A DNA stretch of 64,000 nt, from contig JBAXIO010000012.1 of NCBI GenBank assembly GCA_037138335.1, positions 1 through 64,000 on the forward strand, given 5' to 3'. Made by a program: the position numbers and the translations under genes. The stretch is from CAIRDP01 sp037138335 (lineage in GTDB: Bacteria > Bacteroidota > Bacteroidia > Bacteroidales > FEN-979). Position 1 is the first letter of the stretch. Every line of letters starts with the position of its first letter. This document shows, piece by piece, positions 34,637-43,468 of the stretch. The notes under the pieces are model-generated. The model was not told where the DNA came from, did no database searches, and saw only the letters and a program-made list of their open reading frames with translations.

Positions 34637-35134
34637 TATCTGCTCTTTTTTTCCCAACAACACCGCCCCCACCATCGCTGTCAGAAACAATATGGAAGAA
34701 ACTTCAAAAGGCAGCATATAATCCCTGAATAAAATTTTCCCGAGTTCTTTCACAAGGCCAATCTGGGTTTCCATGGGATTCTGGACAAGGTGCAGGTCGT
34801 AACCCCTGAAAACCCCGATCAGCACTAGTCCCAGCATGGACCCTGCTATGATTGCCAATGCTTTCACCCACACTGGCTTAGGGGACCGCTCTTCCTTATT
34901 CAGGTTCAGCAGCATTACGGTGAACAGGAACAGTACCATGATAGCGCCGGCATATACGATTATGTGCACAATGGCCAAAAACTGGGCGTTCAGCAGGATG
35001 TAATGACCTCCAATGGCAAAAAACGTCAGGGTCAGGTAGAGAACACTGTGTATAGGCTTCTTCGACAGAAGCACCATTACCCCGCTGTATAAAGCGAGGG
35101 CCGACAGGAAATAGAATATATAATTAGTGAACAT
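34634..35134 (-). CDS. nuoJ: NADH-quinone oxidoreductase subunit J
   Basis: 166 residues, five membrane helices (FYFLSALALYSGVMVLL, HSVLYLTLTFFAIGGHYILL, FLAIVHIIVYAGAIMVLFLF and others). The VYAGAIMVLFLF stretch is the hallmark of the subunit. Its start overlaps the end of nuoI by 11 bases. Confidence 0.95.
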   Translation of the reverse strand: MFTNYIFYFLSALALYSGVMVLLSKKPIHSVLYLTLTFFAIGGHYILLNAQFLAIVHIIVYAGAIMVLFLFTVMLLNLNKEERSPKPVWVKALAIIAGSMLGLVLIGVFRGYDLHLVQNPMETQIGLVKELGKILFRDYMLPFEVSSILFLTAMVGAVLLGKKEQI

Positions 35135-35702
35135 TATGCTTCTGGTTCTTATCTTTCTTAAACTCCAGCACTTCAGGTGTCTGACGCTTTGTTACATCTA
35201 TCCTCTTCGTGGGATCGGCCGGCTCTACCAGCAGGTCTTTCCCGTAAATGAATTCATCCCTTTCATAACCGGCTTTCACAATTTCTTTTGTAAGGAATAT
35301 CGCTTCCTTCGGACAAGCCTCCTCGCATAATCCGCAGAAAATGCACCTCAGCATATTGATCTCGTAGGTAGAAGCATACTTCTCCTCCCTGTACAGATTT
35401 TCCTCACCTGGTTTGCGTTCAGCCGCAACCATGGTGATGGCTTCGGCCGGACAGGCCACAGCACATAATCCGCAGGCGGTGCAGCGTTCCCTTCCCTCAT
35501 CATCCCTCTTGAGAACATGCCGGCCACGGTAGATCTCCGAAAATTCGCGTTTTTCTTCTGGATAACGAATGGTGGTCTTCTTTCTGAAAAGGTGGCCGAA
35601 TGTGATCCACATGCCGCCCAGGATGGCAGGCAGATAGATCTTCTCCCAAAAAGACATCTTTTTGTTCGAAACAACCACGCTCCTTTTCGTCAACCCGCTC
35701 AC
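35124..35702 (-). CDS. nuoI: NADH-quinone oxidoreductase subunit I
   Basis: 192 residues with two 4Fe-4S motifs, CTACGLCAVACPAEAI and CIFCGLCEEACPKEAI, which carry clusters N6a and N6b toward NuoB. An N-terminal amphipathic stretch (KKMSFWEKIYLPAILGGMWI) contacts the membrane arm. Five bases separate it from nuoH. Confidence 0.96.
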   Translation of the reverse strand: MSGLTKRSVVVSNKKMSFWEKIYLPAILGGMWITFGHLFRKKTTIRYPEEKREFSEIYRGRHVLKRDDEGRERCTACGLCAVACPAEAITMVAAERKPGEENLYREEKYASTYEINMLRCIFCGLCEEACPKEAIFLTKEIVKAGYERDEFIYGKDLLVEPADPTKRIDVTKRQTPEVLEFKKDKNQKHNVH

Positions 35703-35707
35703 GGCTA

Positions 35708-36730
35708 TTATTGGTTTAATAATATTACAACTCCTGTTATCAGTACATTCAAAATCGCCAGTGGGATCAGTGCTTTCCAGCCCAGCCTCATCAGCTGGTC
35801 ATAACGGAAACGGGGCAGGGTCCATCGTATCCACATGAATATGAACCCGAAAAACGTGATCTTGGCAAACAAAACCAGGAAGCTCACAAAGGCAAACACA
35901 TTGGGGGAAAGACCCAGCCTGTCGATGAAGGGAAAATGATATCCGCCCAGGAATAAAGTCGCCATTACCGCCCCTGAAATGAACATGTTGATATATTCGG
36001 AAAAAAGGTAGAACCCAAGTTTCATGCTGCTGTATTCGGTATGATAGCCGCCAACGAGCTCTGTTTCGCATTCAGGCAGGTCGAAAGGAGAGCGGTTGGT
36101 TTCGGCAAAGGCGCAGATGAGGAAGATGAGGAAGCCGAGGGGCTGGTACCAGATGTTCCAGTTGAAGCCCTGCTGCTGGTTTACAATATCCCTCATGCTC
36201 AGAGAGCCGGTCATCATAACGATTGTGATAATTGACAAACTCATGGCCAGTTCATAGCTGATCATTTGCGAAGATGCACGAACCGCGCCGAGCAATGCGT
36301 ATTTGTTGTTCGAGGCCCATCCGCCTATCATAATACCGTAGACACCAATGGAAACGATCGCAAAAATATAAAGAATGCCTATGTTAACATCGGCCATCTG
36401 GAGGCTGAAAACCTGTCCGTTGATGACGATATCGGGCCCCCATGGAATGACGGCGCTGGTAAGGCATGCGATAAGCATGGTCAGCGAAGGCCCGAGTATA
36501 TAAAGGAATTTATCGGCTGTGTTGGGCATGAACTCTTCCTTGAAGAACAGTTTGATGCCGTCGGCCAGCGGCTGAAACAATCCCCATGGGCCGGCCCTGT
36601 CGGGGCCAAGCCGGTCCTGGAAGAAGCCGGCGACCTTACGCTCGATCAATGTTGAATACATGGCAACCACGAGGCTCAGCAGTAAAACGGCCGAGGCGAG
36701 CAGGATCTTAAATATCAGCATTGTGCCCAT
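35708..36730 (-). CDS. nuoH: NADH-quinone oxidoreductase subunit H
   Basis: 340 residues, eight or nine membrane helices, forming the quinone entry site with NuoB and NuoD. Signatures are ERKVAGFFQDRLGPDRAGPWG and AETNRSPFDLPECETELVGG. The ATG at 36730 shares one base with the nuoG stop (TAATG), favouring this start over the Met three codons later. Confidence 0.96.
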   Translation of the reverse strand: MGTMLIFKILLASAVLLLSLVVAMYSTLIERKVAGFFQDRLGPDRAGPWGLFQPLADGIKLFFKEEFMPNTADKFLYILGPSLTMLIACLTSAVIPWGPDIVINGQVFSLQMADVNIGILYIFAIVSIGVYGIMIGGWASNNKYALLGAVRASSQMISYELAMSLSIITIVMMTGSLSMRDIVNQQQGFNWNIWYQPLGFLIFLICAFAETNRSPFDLPECETELVGGYHTEYSSMKLGFYLFSEYINMFISGAVMATLFLGGYHFPFIDRLGLSPNVFAFVSFLVLFAKITFFGFIFMWIRWTLPRFRYDQLMRLGWKALIPLAILNVLITGVVILLNQ

Positions 36731-37698
36731 TATTCCTGTGGTTCTGTTGTTCCTTCAATGGGATGGATGATGGATCCCTTTTTCAGGTGTTCGTAATGAT
36801 TACCGCTGATGACCGATTGCCGTTTGATCTTGCGCTCACCTTCGATAACCCAGTCATTAATGTCTTTTTTTTCAAACCTGCATTCGTTGCAGATAAATTC
36901 TTCCACTTCCCCGAACTGGTCTTTACGCCCGGTGACCCGGTATATCTCGTTGCCGAACATCCATGCCGTGACCCTGCCTCCGCATTTGCTGCATTCGCGG
37001 CGGGCATTCATGGGATTTAAAAACCATACCCTGCTTTTAAAGCGGAATGTCCGGTCGGTAAGAGCTCCCACGGGGCAAACATCGATCATATTTCCCGAAA
37101 AGTCATTTTCGATCGCAGTCTGGATAAATGTACTGATTTCAAGCGTATCTCCCCTGTATAGCATGCCGTGGGCGCGCTTTTTGGTGAGCTGTTCGGCGGC
37201 TAGGACGCAGCGGTAACAATGGATGCAGCGGTTCATATGAAGTTTTATCAGCGGTCCGATATCCACCACGGGATACTCCCTCCTGGGTTCAACAGTGCTG
37301 GTCTCCTCCATTCCGAAACCAAAGCTGAGGTCCTGGAGGTCGCATTCCCCGGCCTGGTCGCATACAGGGCAATCGAGGGGATGGTTTATCAGAAGGAACT
37401 CAACAACGCCTTTGCGGGCTTCCTGCACTTCGGCCGACAGGGTGTTTTCAACCACCATCCCATCCTGGACCGGGGTGCTGCATGAAGCCACCAGTTTGGG
37501 CATGGGGCGCGGGTCTTTGGCGGAACCTTTGACCACCTTCACCAGGCAACTCCTGCACTTCCCCCCGCTTCCTTTCAGCTTGCTGTAGTAACACATGGCC
37601 GGTGGCACGACTTTGCCGCCCATAATGCGTGCCGCCTGGAGGATGGTGGTGCCCTCTTCAACCCGGATCTCGATGTTATCTATGGTTACTTTTAACAT
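36730..37698 (-). CDS. nuoG: NADH-quinone oxidoreductase subunit G, short iron-sulfur form
   Basis: 322 residues only. It holds the N-terminal 2Fe-2S ferredoxin domain (Cys36, 48, 51, 73), the His106-Cys110-Cys113-Cys119 4Fe-4S site, a third site (Cys158, 161, 164, 208) and a C4 site (Cys236, 239, 270, 273). It stops there, without the large molybdopterin-oxidoreductase-like domain of proteobacterial NuoG. This short form is usual in Bacteroidota. It lies four bases after nuoF. Confidence 0.94.
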   Translation of the reverse strand: MLKVTIDNIEIRVEEGTTILQAARIMGGKVVPPAMCYYSKLKGSGGKCRSCLVKVVKGSAKDPRPMPKLVASCSTPVQDGMVVENTLSAEVQEARKGVVEFLLINHPLDCPVCDQAGECDLQDLSFGFGMEETSTVEPRREYPVVDIGPLIKLHMNRCIHCYRCVLAAEQLTKKRAHGMLYRGDTLEISTFIQTAIENDFSGNMIDVCPVGALTDRTFRFKSRVWFLNPMNARRECSKCGGRVTAWMFGNEIYRVTGRKDQFGEVEEFICNECRFEKKDINDWVIEGERKIKRQSVISGNHYEHLKKGSIIHPIEGTTEPQE

Positions 37699-37702
37699 TG
37701 GG

Positions 37703-38986
37703 TCATTTTATATGCGCCTCAAACTCCCTGCGAAAATGCCTGATCGCACTGGCAACAGGCCAGGCTGCGGCATCCCCGAGCGGACAAATAGTATTCCCTT
37801 CAATATTTTTTGCAACCCTGACCAGCAGGTCAATATCGCTCATACGGCCATTTCCGTGCTCGATGCGGTAAAGGATCTTTTCCATCCATCCTGTACCTTC
37901 CCGGCAGGGCGAACACTGTCCGCAGGACTCATGCCTGTAAAACCTTGTCAGGTTCCATGTATTCCTCACGATACAGGCATCTTCGTCATATACGATAAAA
38001 CCGCCTGATCCGAGCATGCTTCCGCTCTCAAACCCGCCTTCGGCTAGGGACTCGTAAGTAAGCAGCCTTGCTTCCCCCCTTGAAGTGTTAAGGATCAGGT
38101 CGGCAGGCAAAATGGGAACAGATGATCCGCCGGGTATCACAGCCTTGAGCATCCTTCCGTTTTTAATTCCGCCGCAGTACTCATCCGAATAAATGAAATC
38201 TTCAACCGGCAACCCCATCTCAACCTCGTAAACCCCGGGTTTGTTGATATTCCCGCAGGCCGACATCAGCTTGGTGCCGGTGCTTTTTCCAAACCCCAGT
38301 TTTGAATACGCCTCGCCTCCCATGCCTATGACAGGGGCAACGGCAGCGAGGGTTTCAACATTGTTGACCACGGTCGGACAATCGTAAAGGCCTTTGTATG
38401 CCGGGAATGGCGGCTTGATCCTGGGGTTCCCGCGCTTGCCTTCGAGGGATTCGAGAAGGGCCGTTTCTTCCCCGCAAATATAAGCCCCGGCACCGGGATG
38501 GACATAGATCTCAAGCGAGAAGTCTGTTCCCAGTATCTTCTCACCCAGGTAATTATTTTTCTTTGCTTCGCGGATGGCTGTTTCCAGTATGCCCACCAGG
38601 TATTTGAACTCTCCCCTGATGTAAATGTAACTGGTCCTGACACCAAGCGCATAGCTGGATAAAATAAGGCCTTCGATAAGCAGGTGGGGCAGCTTCTCCA
38701 TGAGGTAACGGTCCTTGAAGGTGCCGGGCTCGCTCTCATCGGCATTGCATACGAGGTAACGGGGCCTGGTTGATTTCCTGTCGAGAAAACTCCATTTGAG
38801 CCCTGTGGGGAAGCCTGCGCCCCCCCGGCCGCGAAGCCCCGATTTGATCACCTCCTGCTGTACCTGCGCAGGGGTCATCTCCAGCAAGCCCTTGCCGGCC
38901 GCATTGTAGCCGCCATGGGCCCGGTAGACCCCGAAGGCCCGGATACCCGGTATATTGGCCTTATCTAGGAGAATTGCTCTGCCCAT
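37703..38986 (-). CDS. nuoF: NADH-quinone oxidoreductase subunit F
   Basis: 427 residues. Binds NADH and FMN (GRGGAGFPTGLKW, then CNADESEPGTFKDR) and cluster N3 (SCGQCSPCREGTGWM). Its presence with nuoE and nuoG means a full NADH-oxidising arm, not a ferredoxin-driven 11-subunit form. The start overlaps the end of nuoE by 22 bases. Confidence 0.97.
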   Translation of the reverse strand: MGRAILLDKANIPGIRAFGVYRAHGGYNAAGKGLLEMTPAQVQQEVIKSGLRGRGGAGFPTGLKWSFLDRKSTRPRYLVCNADESEPGTFKDRYLMEKLPHLLIEGLILSSYALGVRTSYIYIRGEFKYLVGILETAIREAKKNNYLGEKILGTDFSLEIYVHPGAGAYICGEETALLESLEGKRGNPRIKPPFPAYKGLYDCPTVVNNVETLAAVAPVIGMGGEAYSKLGFGKSTGTKLMSACGNINKPGVYEVEMGLPVEDFIYSDEYCGGIKNGRMLKAVIPGGSSVPILPADLILNTSRGEARLLTYESLAEGGFESGSMLGSGGFIVYDEDACIVRNTWNLTRFYRHESCGQCSPCREGTGWMEKILYRIEHGNGRMSDIDLLVRVAKNIEGNTICPLGDAAAWPVASAIRHFRREFEAHIK

Positions 38987-39543
38987 CCTTTTGACGATCC
39001 TTCTTCTTCAGTTTTTTGCCTCAGGTCTTCTATCACCTTCTCAACCTGTTTGGCTGTCATATGTTCATAAAATTCAGTGTTGACCTGCATTGACGGGCCG
39101 CTTCCGCATGCGCCGAGACATTCGACTTCTTTCAGGGTGAACATCCCGTCGGGGGTGGTTTCGCCTGTGTCGATGTGAAGATAATCCTTAATATGCTGCA
39201 ACACTTCTTCGCCTCCACAGATCGCACACGGACCAGTATGGCAAACCTCAAGTACGTATTTTCCCACTTGCTCAAGATAAAACATTGAATAAAATGTAGC
39301 CACCTCGTAAACCTCCATCGGATTGAGGTTCAGAAGCAAAGCCACATAATCCATAACGTCAACACTCAGATAACCCCCAAGCTCTTCCTGGGCAATATGC
39401 AGTACCGGCAACAAAGCCGATTTCTGCCTGCCTTCAGGATACCGGCTTATAAGGGATTTGACTTTCTCCAGCGTTTTGCCGGAAAATGCAACGGATTTGT
39501 TCTCCCTTACGAACAGATGATGTTTTATCTTATTATCCTGCAT
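38965..39543 (-). CDS. nuoE: NADH-quinone oxidoreductase subunit E
   Basis: 192 residues, thioredoxin-like 2Fe-2S protein. Ligands lie in CHTGPCAICGG and ECLGACGSGPSMQVN. The C-terminus is extended (KTEEEGSSKGWAEQFS) because its gene overlaps nuoF by 22 bases. A 155-base octamer array separates it from nuoD. Confidence 0.95.
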   Translation of the reverse strand: MQDNKIKHHLFVRENKSVAFSGKTLEKVKSLISRYPEGRQKSALLPVLHIAQEELGGYLSVDVMDYVALLLNLNPMEVYEVATFYSMFYLEQVGKYVLEVCHTGPCAICGGEEVLQHIKDYLHIDTGETTPDGMFTLKEVECLGACGSGPSMQVNTEFYEHMTAKQVEKVIEDLRQKTEEEGSSKGWAEQFS

Positions 39544-39695
39544 CCAATTATCCTATTCCAGTTATCCAGTAATCCAGCTATCCAGTAATCCAGTAATCCA
39601 GTTATCCAGTTATCCAGTAATCCAGTTATCCAGCTATCCAGTTATCCAATTATCCAGTAATCCAGCTATCCAGTAATCCAGTTATCCAGTTATCT
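39541..39695. repeat. Octamer array, about 18 units of ATCCAGTT type
   Basis: Tandem ATCCAGTA, ATCCAGCT and ATCCAGTT words in near-perfect eight-base register fill the whole nuoD-nuoE junction. Unit length and lack of spacers exclude CRISPR. The minus-strand transcript reads AACTGGAT repeats. Confidence 0.92.
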
Positions 39696-39698
39696 CCT

Positions 39699-40874
39699 TC
39701 ACGCATCCAATTCCCCCGCTATCACATTCATACTGCTCATCGTCAGGATGGCATCCGACAGCACCCCTCCCCTGATCATCTCGGGATAGGCCTGGTAATA
39801 AATGAAACCCGGCCTCCTGAAATGCAGGCGGTAGGCCGCTCTTCCTCCATCACTCACAAGGTAAAATCCCAATTCGCCGTTACCGCCTTCAACTGAATGG
39901 TACACCTCGCCAACAGGGGCATCTATCTCACCCATCACGATCTTGAAATGATAGATCAGGGCTTCCATCTTACTGTAGACATCCTGCTTTTCGGGAAGGT
40001 AAACATGAGGCGCTTCCACATGATAATCCCCCTCAGGGAGGTTCTCAAGTGCATTCCTGATGAGTTTCAGGCTCTGCCAGATCTCTTCCTGGCGCACGCA
40101 GAAACGGTCGTAAGTATCGCCCTGGGTGCCAACAGGTATTGTAAATTCAAAATCATCATAGGAGCTGTAGGGTGTCATCACGCGAACATCGTAATCGACA
40201 CCGGCCGCCCTCAGGTTCGGACCGGTGAACCCGTAATTCAGGGCCCTTTCGGAACTGATAGGCCCGACGCCGATAGTGCGGTCCATGAAAATACGGTTCC
40301 GCATCAGGAGTTTCTCAAACTGATGCAATACCCCGGGAAGATGGTCAAGGAATTCCCTGATCTTCCTGTAAACTGCGGTATTGAAATCCCGCTCAAACCC
40401 TCCAACCCGACCGAGGTTTGTCGTAAGCCTGGCACCGCTGATCTCTTCATAGATCTCGTACACCTTTTCCCTTTCCTGGAATACGTAAACAAAACCTGTG
40501 AGCGCCCCGCTGTCAACGCCAATCACGCTGTTGCATACCAGGTGATCGGTGATCCGTGCAAGCTCCATCACGATAAGCCGCATATAATCAATGCGTTTGG
40601 TAGTCTTAATCCCAAGCAGCTTCTCAACGGTCAGGTGCCATCCTATATTATTGATAGGCGATGAACAGTAATTCAGGCGGTCGGTCAGGGGAGTGACCTG
40701 GTAAAAGGGCCGGCGTTCGGCAATCTTTTCAAAAGCACGGTGGATATACCCTATCGTTTGTTCCGCATCGAGAATGATCTCCCCGTCCATCTTCAGCACG
40801 TTCTGGAATATCCCGTGCGTGGCCGGATGCGTCGGTCCCAGGTTAAGGGTGGTATATTGCTTCTCTTCTTTCAT
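39699..40874 (-). CDS. nuoD: NADH-quinone oxidoreductase subunit D
   Basis: 391 residues, the 49-kDa homologue derived from the hydrogenase large subunit; forms the quinone site. Signatures are LGPTHPATHGIFQNVLKMDG, GYIHRAFEK (one residue differs from the common GYLHRG) and the C-terminal DAILTMSSMNVIAGELDA. It is separate from nuoC, as in most bacteria outside enterics. Confidence 0.97.
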   Translation of the reverse strand: MKEEKQYTTLNLGPTHPATHGIFQNVLKMDGEIILDAEQTIGYIHRAFEKIAERRPFYQVTPLTDRLNYCSSPINNIGWHLTVEKLLGIKTTKRIDYMRLIVMELARITDHLVCNSVIGVDSGALTGFVYVFQEREKVYEIYEEISGARLTTNLGRVGGFERDFNTAVYRKIREFLDHLPGVLHQFEKLLMRNRIFMDRTIGVGPISSERALNYGFTGPNLRAAGVDYDVRVMTPYSSYDDFEFTIPVGTQGDTYDRFCVRQEEIWQSLKLIRNALENLPEGDYHVEAPHVYLPEKQDVYSKMEALIYHFKIVMGEIDAPVGEVYHSVEGGNGELGFYLVSDGGRAAYRLHFRRPGFIYYQAYPEMIRGGVLSDAILTMSSMNVIAGELDA

Positions 40875-40902
40875 CCAGCTATCAAGATCATCCAGCTATC
40901 AG
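40870..40902. repeat. ATCCAGCT words in the nuoC-nuoD junction
   Basis: CATCCAGCT ATCAAG ATC ATCCAGCT ATCAG spans the 36-base junction; same octamer family as 39541-39695. Confidence 0.65.
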
Positions 40903-40910
40903 TTTGCTCT

Positions 40911-41405
40911 TCATCTTCCAAAGTATCGATTGTCCTTATCCTCCCTCGTCGGATCCTCCAAAGGATATTCCTTCCGCATCGGGAAATAATCAAGGTATTC
41001 AACATTCAAAATTCTTTTCAGGTTGGGATGCCCTTCAAAAATGATCCCGTAGAAATCATAGGTTTCCCTTTCCATCCAGTTGGCTGCCGAAAACAGGTCG
41101 CTGACTGTTCTTACATTCGGGGCATCGCCGCTTACAAAAGTTTTCACCCTCAGCCTTTTGTTTTCATAAAAGTTGTGCAGGTGATAGATCACTCCGAAAG
41201 CAAGGCCCCTGTCGGGATAATGTATCCCCGTGAGGTCAGTCAGAAAACGAAAGCCCAGGCTGGGATTGTCTTTTAAAAATTCAATCACCAGGTAAGAAAC
41301 GGGGGAGGCAATGGTAATAGTAAGGATATCGAGGCTGTCGTCAACATCCAGGATATCCTCTCCGAACTGTTTGCGGAGCCTGTCGGTGATGAATGAATTT
41401 TCCAT
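40911..41405 (-). CDS. nuoC: NADH-quinone oxidoreductase subunit C
   Basis: 164 residues, the 30-kDa homologue of the peripheral arm. Signatures are FRFLTDLTGIHYPDR and the C-terminal WMERETYDFYGIIFEGHPNLKRI. Not fused to nuoD. Confidence 0.95.
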   Translation of the reverse strand: MENSFITDRLRKQFGEDILDVDDSLDILTITIASPVSYLVIEFLKDNPSLGFRFLTDLTGIHYPDRGLAFGVIYHLHNFYENKRLRVKTFVSGDAPNVRTVSDLFSAANWMERETYDFYGIIFEGHPNLKRILNVEYLDYFPMRKEYPLEDPTREDKDNRYFGR

Positions 41406-41443
41406 TTTATTTATCGGCGGATAAGATTCTCCCTTCTCCTTTC

Positions 41444-41476
41444 ATCCAATATTCAATATTCGATATTCGACATTCT
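41444..41476. repeat. ATTCAAT/ATTCGAT heptamers in the nuoB-nuoC junction
   Basis: Words CATCCAAT ATTCAAT ATTCGAT ATTCGAC ATTC lie just past the nuoB stop on the plus map, in the 73-base gap. Confidence 0.8.
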
Positions 41477-41478
41477 CT

Positions 41479-42039
41479 TTATGTTATTTTAAGTATCCCG
41501 TATTTGATCAGGAGTTCCCTGTATTCCTGCGAATACCGTCTTCTCAATGGCTCGCTGGCTACAAGATCCTGTATCCTCATGAAGCCGTCGATGATTTGTT
41601 CCGGCCTGGGCGGACAGCCAGGCACATACACATCCACCGGCACTATCCTGTCGATCCCCTGAAGCACGCTGTAAGTGTCGAATATGCCGCCGCTGGAAGC
41701 ACAGGCGCCAACGGCAATGACCCAGCGGGGCTCGGCCATCTGCTCATATACCTGCTGGACCACGGGCCCCATCTTCTTGGCAATGGTGCCCATAACCATC
41801 AGCAGGTCGGCCTGGCGGGGACTGAAACTCAACCTCTCTGAGCCAAACCTCCCCAGGTCGTAATGCGCCCCCATAGTCGCCATGAACTCAATGCCGCAGC
41901 AGGAGGTGGCAAAAGGCAACGGCCATATGGAATTGCTCCGGGCCAGCCCGATCACCTTGTCGAAGGTGGTGGCAAATACCCCCGGCGCTGAATATCCTTC
42001 AGGCGGATCTGCTTTTGTATATATCGGTTTACCAGTCAT
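41479..42039 (-). CDS. nuoB: NADH-quinone oxidoreductase subunit B
   Basis: 186 residues; carries cluster N2, the electron donor to quinone. Ligands are Cys47-Cys48 (FATSCCGIEF), Cys113 (GACASSGG) and Cys142 (VPGCPPRPE). All four are present. Confidence 0.97.
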   Translation of the reverse strand: MTGKPIYTKADPPEGYSAPGVFATTFDKVIGLARSNSIWPLPFATSCCGIEFMATMGAHYDLGRFGSERLSFSPRQADLLMVMGTIAKKMGPVVQQVYEQMAEPRWVIAVGACASSGGIFDTYSVLQGIDRIVPVDVYVPGCPPRPEQIIDGFMRIQDLVASEPLRRRYSQEYRELLIKYGILKIT

Positions 42040-42044
42040 TCCTT

Positions 42045-42070
42045 AATCGTAAATCGTAAATCGTAATTCC
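42045..42070. repeat. ATCGTAA heptamers in the nuoA-nuoB junction
   Basis: Three tandem ATCGTAA words plus ATTCC fill most of the 41-base gap; complement of the ATTTACG words at 13121. Confidence 0.8.
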
Positions 42071-42080
42071 TCAATCCTTC

Positions 42081-42464
42081 TCAGTCCTCCCAGTTCAACG
42101 CCCCCTTCTTGTAGATGTAATAAAATCCGAAGAGCAAAAAGAAAAGGAACAACAGCATCTCGAAAAAGCCATCCCACCCAAATTCCTTGAAATTTATAGC
42201 CCAGGGATAAAAGAAAATAATTTCAACATCAAACAACACAAACAAAATGGCTATAAGGAAATATTTCACCGAAAACGGGAAGCGGGCATTGCCCTTTACT
42301 TCTATGCCGCATTCAAAATTTTCATCCTTCCTCAGGGTGCGGATCCTTTTGCGCTTCCCGCCGATAATATGGGTAAGCACCATCGTGACCACTACAAACC
42401 CAAGGGCGACAACCGATTGAATAACAATGGGAATATAATCGGATGGGATGAATGTTCTTTCCAA
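42081..42464 (-). CDS. nuoA: NADH-quinone oxidoreductase subunit A
   Basis: 127 residues, three membrane helices, first gene of the nuo operon. The conserved loop ENFECGIEVKGNARFPFSVKYFLIAILFVLFDVEI is recognisable around residues 48-80. A candidate promoter lies 22-56 bases upstream. Confidence 0.95.
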   Translation of the reverse strand: MERTFIPSDYIPIVIQSVVALGFVVVTMVLTHIIGGKRKRIRTLRKDENFECGIEVKGNARFPFSVKYFLIAILFVLFDVEIIFFYPWAINFKEFGWDGFFEMLLFLFFLLFGFYYIYKKGALNWED

Positions 42465-42486
42465 GTTTATTTAGATTAATTCTTTA

Positions 42487-42520
42487 CAAAGATACGGTTT
42501 CCCGAAATTATTGTTACAAA
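42487..42520 (-). promoter_or_regulatory. Candidate promoter of the nuo operon
   Basis: Minus strand TTTG (42520-42517), 22-base spacer (slightly long), TATCTTTG (42494-42487), exact TAnnTTTG; ATG at 42464. Upstream transcription is stopped by the hairpin at 42551-42585. Confidence 0.5.
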
Positions 42521-42550
42521 TTAAACAATTTTCTCCCAATAGCCGGAAAG

Positions 42551-42585
42551 AAAAAATCAGGGGGTCTTTTCCCCCCGTGATTTTT
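42551..42585. terminator. Hairpin terminator between DUF2752 gene and nuoA
   Basis: AAAAATCA (42552-42559) pairs with TGATTTTT (42578-42585) and an inner GGGGG/CCCCC extends the stem. T runs occur on both strands. It lies 8 bases past the DUF2752 stop on the minus strand. Confidence 0.8.
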
Positions 42586-42592
42586 CAGGCTT

Positions 42593-43012
42593 TCAGAAAC
42601 AATGGAAGAAGATCAGCAGTTTACCGATCCAAAGCAGGGAGATAACCGATAAAAGAGATGCAAGCACCCATTGCCTCTTCAGCAGGCGGTCGGCCAGGAG
42701 AAAAAATTTATAAAAACTTTCTTTCCCGAAAGCCAGGTCGGCGAGGATCCAGTAAGGAATGATTAAAACGATGAGGATCCCTAAATATCCAAGAGGGTTG
42801 TCGGCCAGGGCCTGGCGGAAATTTCCATGTACGATGGAAACAATGGAATGAACCGTTCCGCAGGAAGGGCAAGGCAGGCCGGTAAGCCTGTTAAAGATGC
42901 AGGTATTGAATGCTTCTTCCTGCTTTTCCAGTTTGATATAACTGTATGCAATCCATAGTTGACCGGCCAGGCCGAGAAAAAGGGCCAGGAAGTATAAATT
43001 CTTTCGGGTCAT
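42593..43012 (-). CDS. DUF2752 membrane protein
   Basis: 139 residues with about four membrane segments and the family signature LPCPSCGTVHSIVSIVHGN. Function unknown. Its ATG directly follows the TAA of the TM2-domain gene with no gap; this adjacency suggests one transcript and linked function. Confidence 0.85.
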   Translation of the reverse strand: MTRKNLYFLALFLGLAGQLWIAYSYIKLEKQEEAFNTCIFNRLTGLPCPSCGTVHSIVSIVHGNFRQALADNPLGYLGILIVLIIPYWILADLAFGKESFYKFFLLADRLLKRQWVLASLLSVISLLWIGKLLIFFHCF

Positions 43013-43351
43013 TTAGCCAAGAAGCATCCTCAGCTTCTCGAAATTCACTTCCCTGGTGCGTTCCATGATAAGGAACCAGTCAACGATAGTCCAGATCCCA
43101 AGCCCCCCGCAGGTCAGAAGTTTTGCAACTCCAAGTCCCATATCGCCTATAATGAACCTGTCGATCCCGAAATGGCCCCCGAGTATGGAAATGATGAGCA
43201 TGAGAACCGGTTCCCTGTATGTCAGGGATTGAATCGTCATCCATTTTGATTCGTCGGTCTGCAATAATTTTTCCCGTATGGCGGGAATCAGGTGAGGTTC
43301 AAAAAACTTTGCATGGGTCATGATGAACATGTCGGCTTTCTGTGCATCCAT
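43013..43351 (-). CDS. TM2-domain protein
   Basis: 112 residues. The two-helix TM2 domain is at about 57-108: GGHFGIDRFIIGDMGLGVAK, LLTCGGLGIWTIVDWFLIM, with the DRF motif between. The N-terminal half is soluble and charged. Function unknown; TM2 proteins are common membrane accessories in Bacteroidota and pair here with DUF2752. Confidence 0.85.
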   Translation of the reverse strand: MDAQKADMFIMTHAKFFEPHLIPAIREKLLQTDESKWMTIQSLTYREPVLMLIISILGGHFGIDRFIIGDMGLGVAKLLTCGGLGIWTIVDWFLIMERTREVNFEKLRMLLG

Positions 43352-43468
43352 AAGTGTTGATTTTTGGTTTATACCATGATTTGATACTGTTTCGGGTTTT
43401 AAGTTACAGCATCAGCAAGTAAATATACAAATTTTATACTTTTACAAACTCAAACTAATTCACCCCCG

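Noticed and set aside
36730..37698. nuoG truncated by mutation
   Set aside because: All iron-sulfur ligands are present, the stop is coupled to nuoH by TAATG, and the short form is usual in Bacteroidota.
39541..39695. CRISPR array
   Set aside because: The repeat unit is eight bases with no unique spacers and no cas gene is near; it is a simple tandem array.
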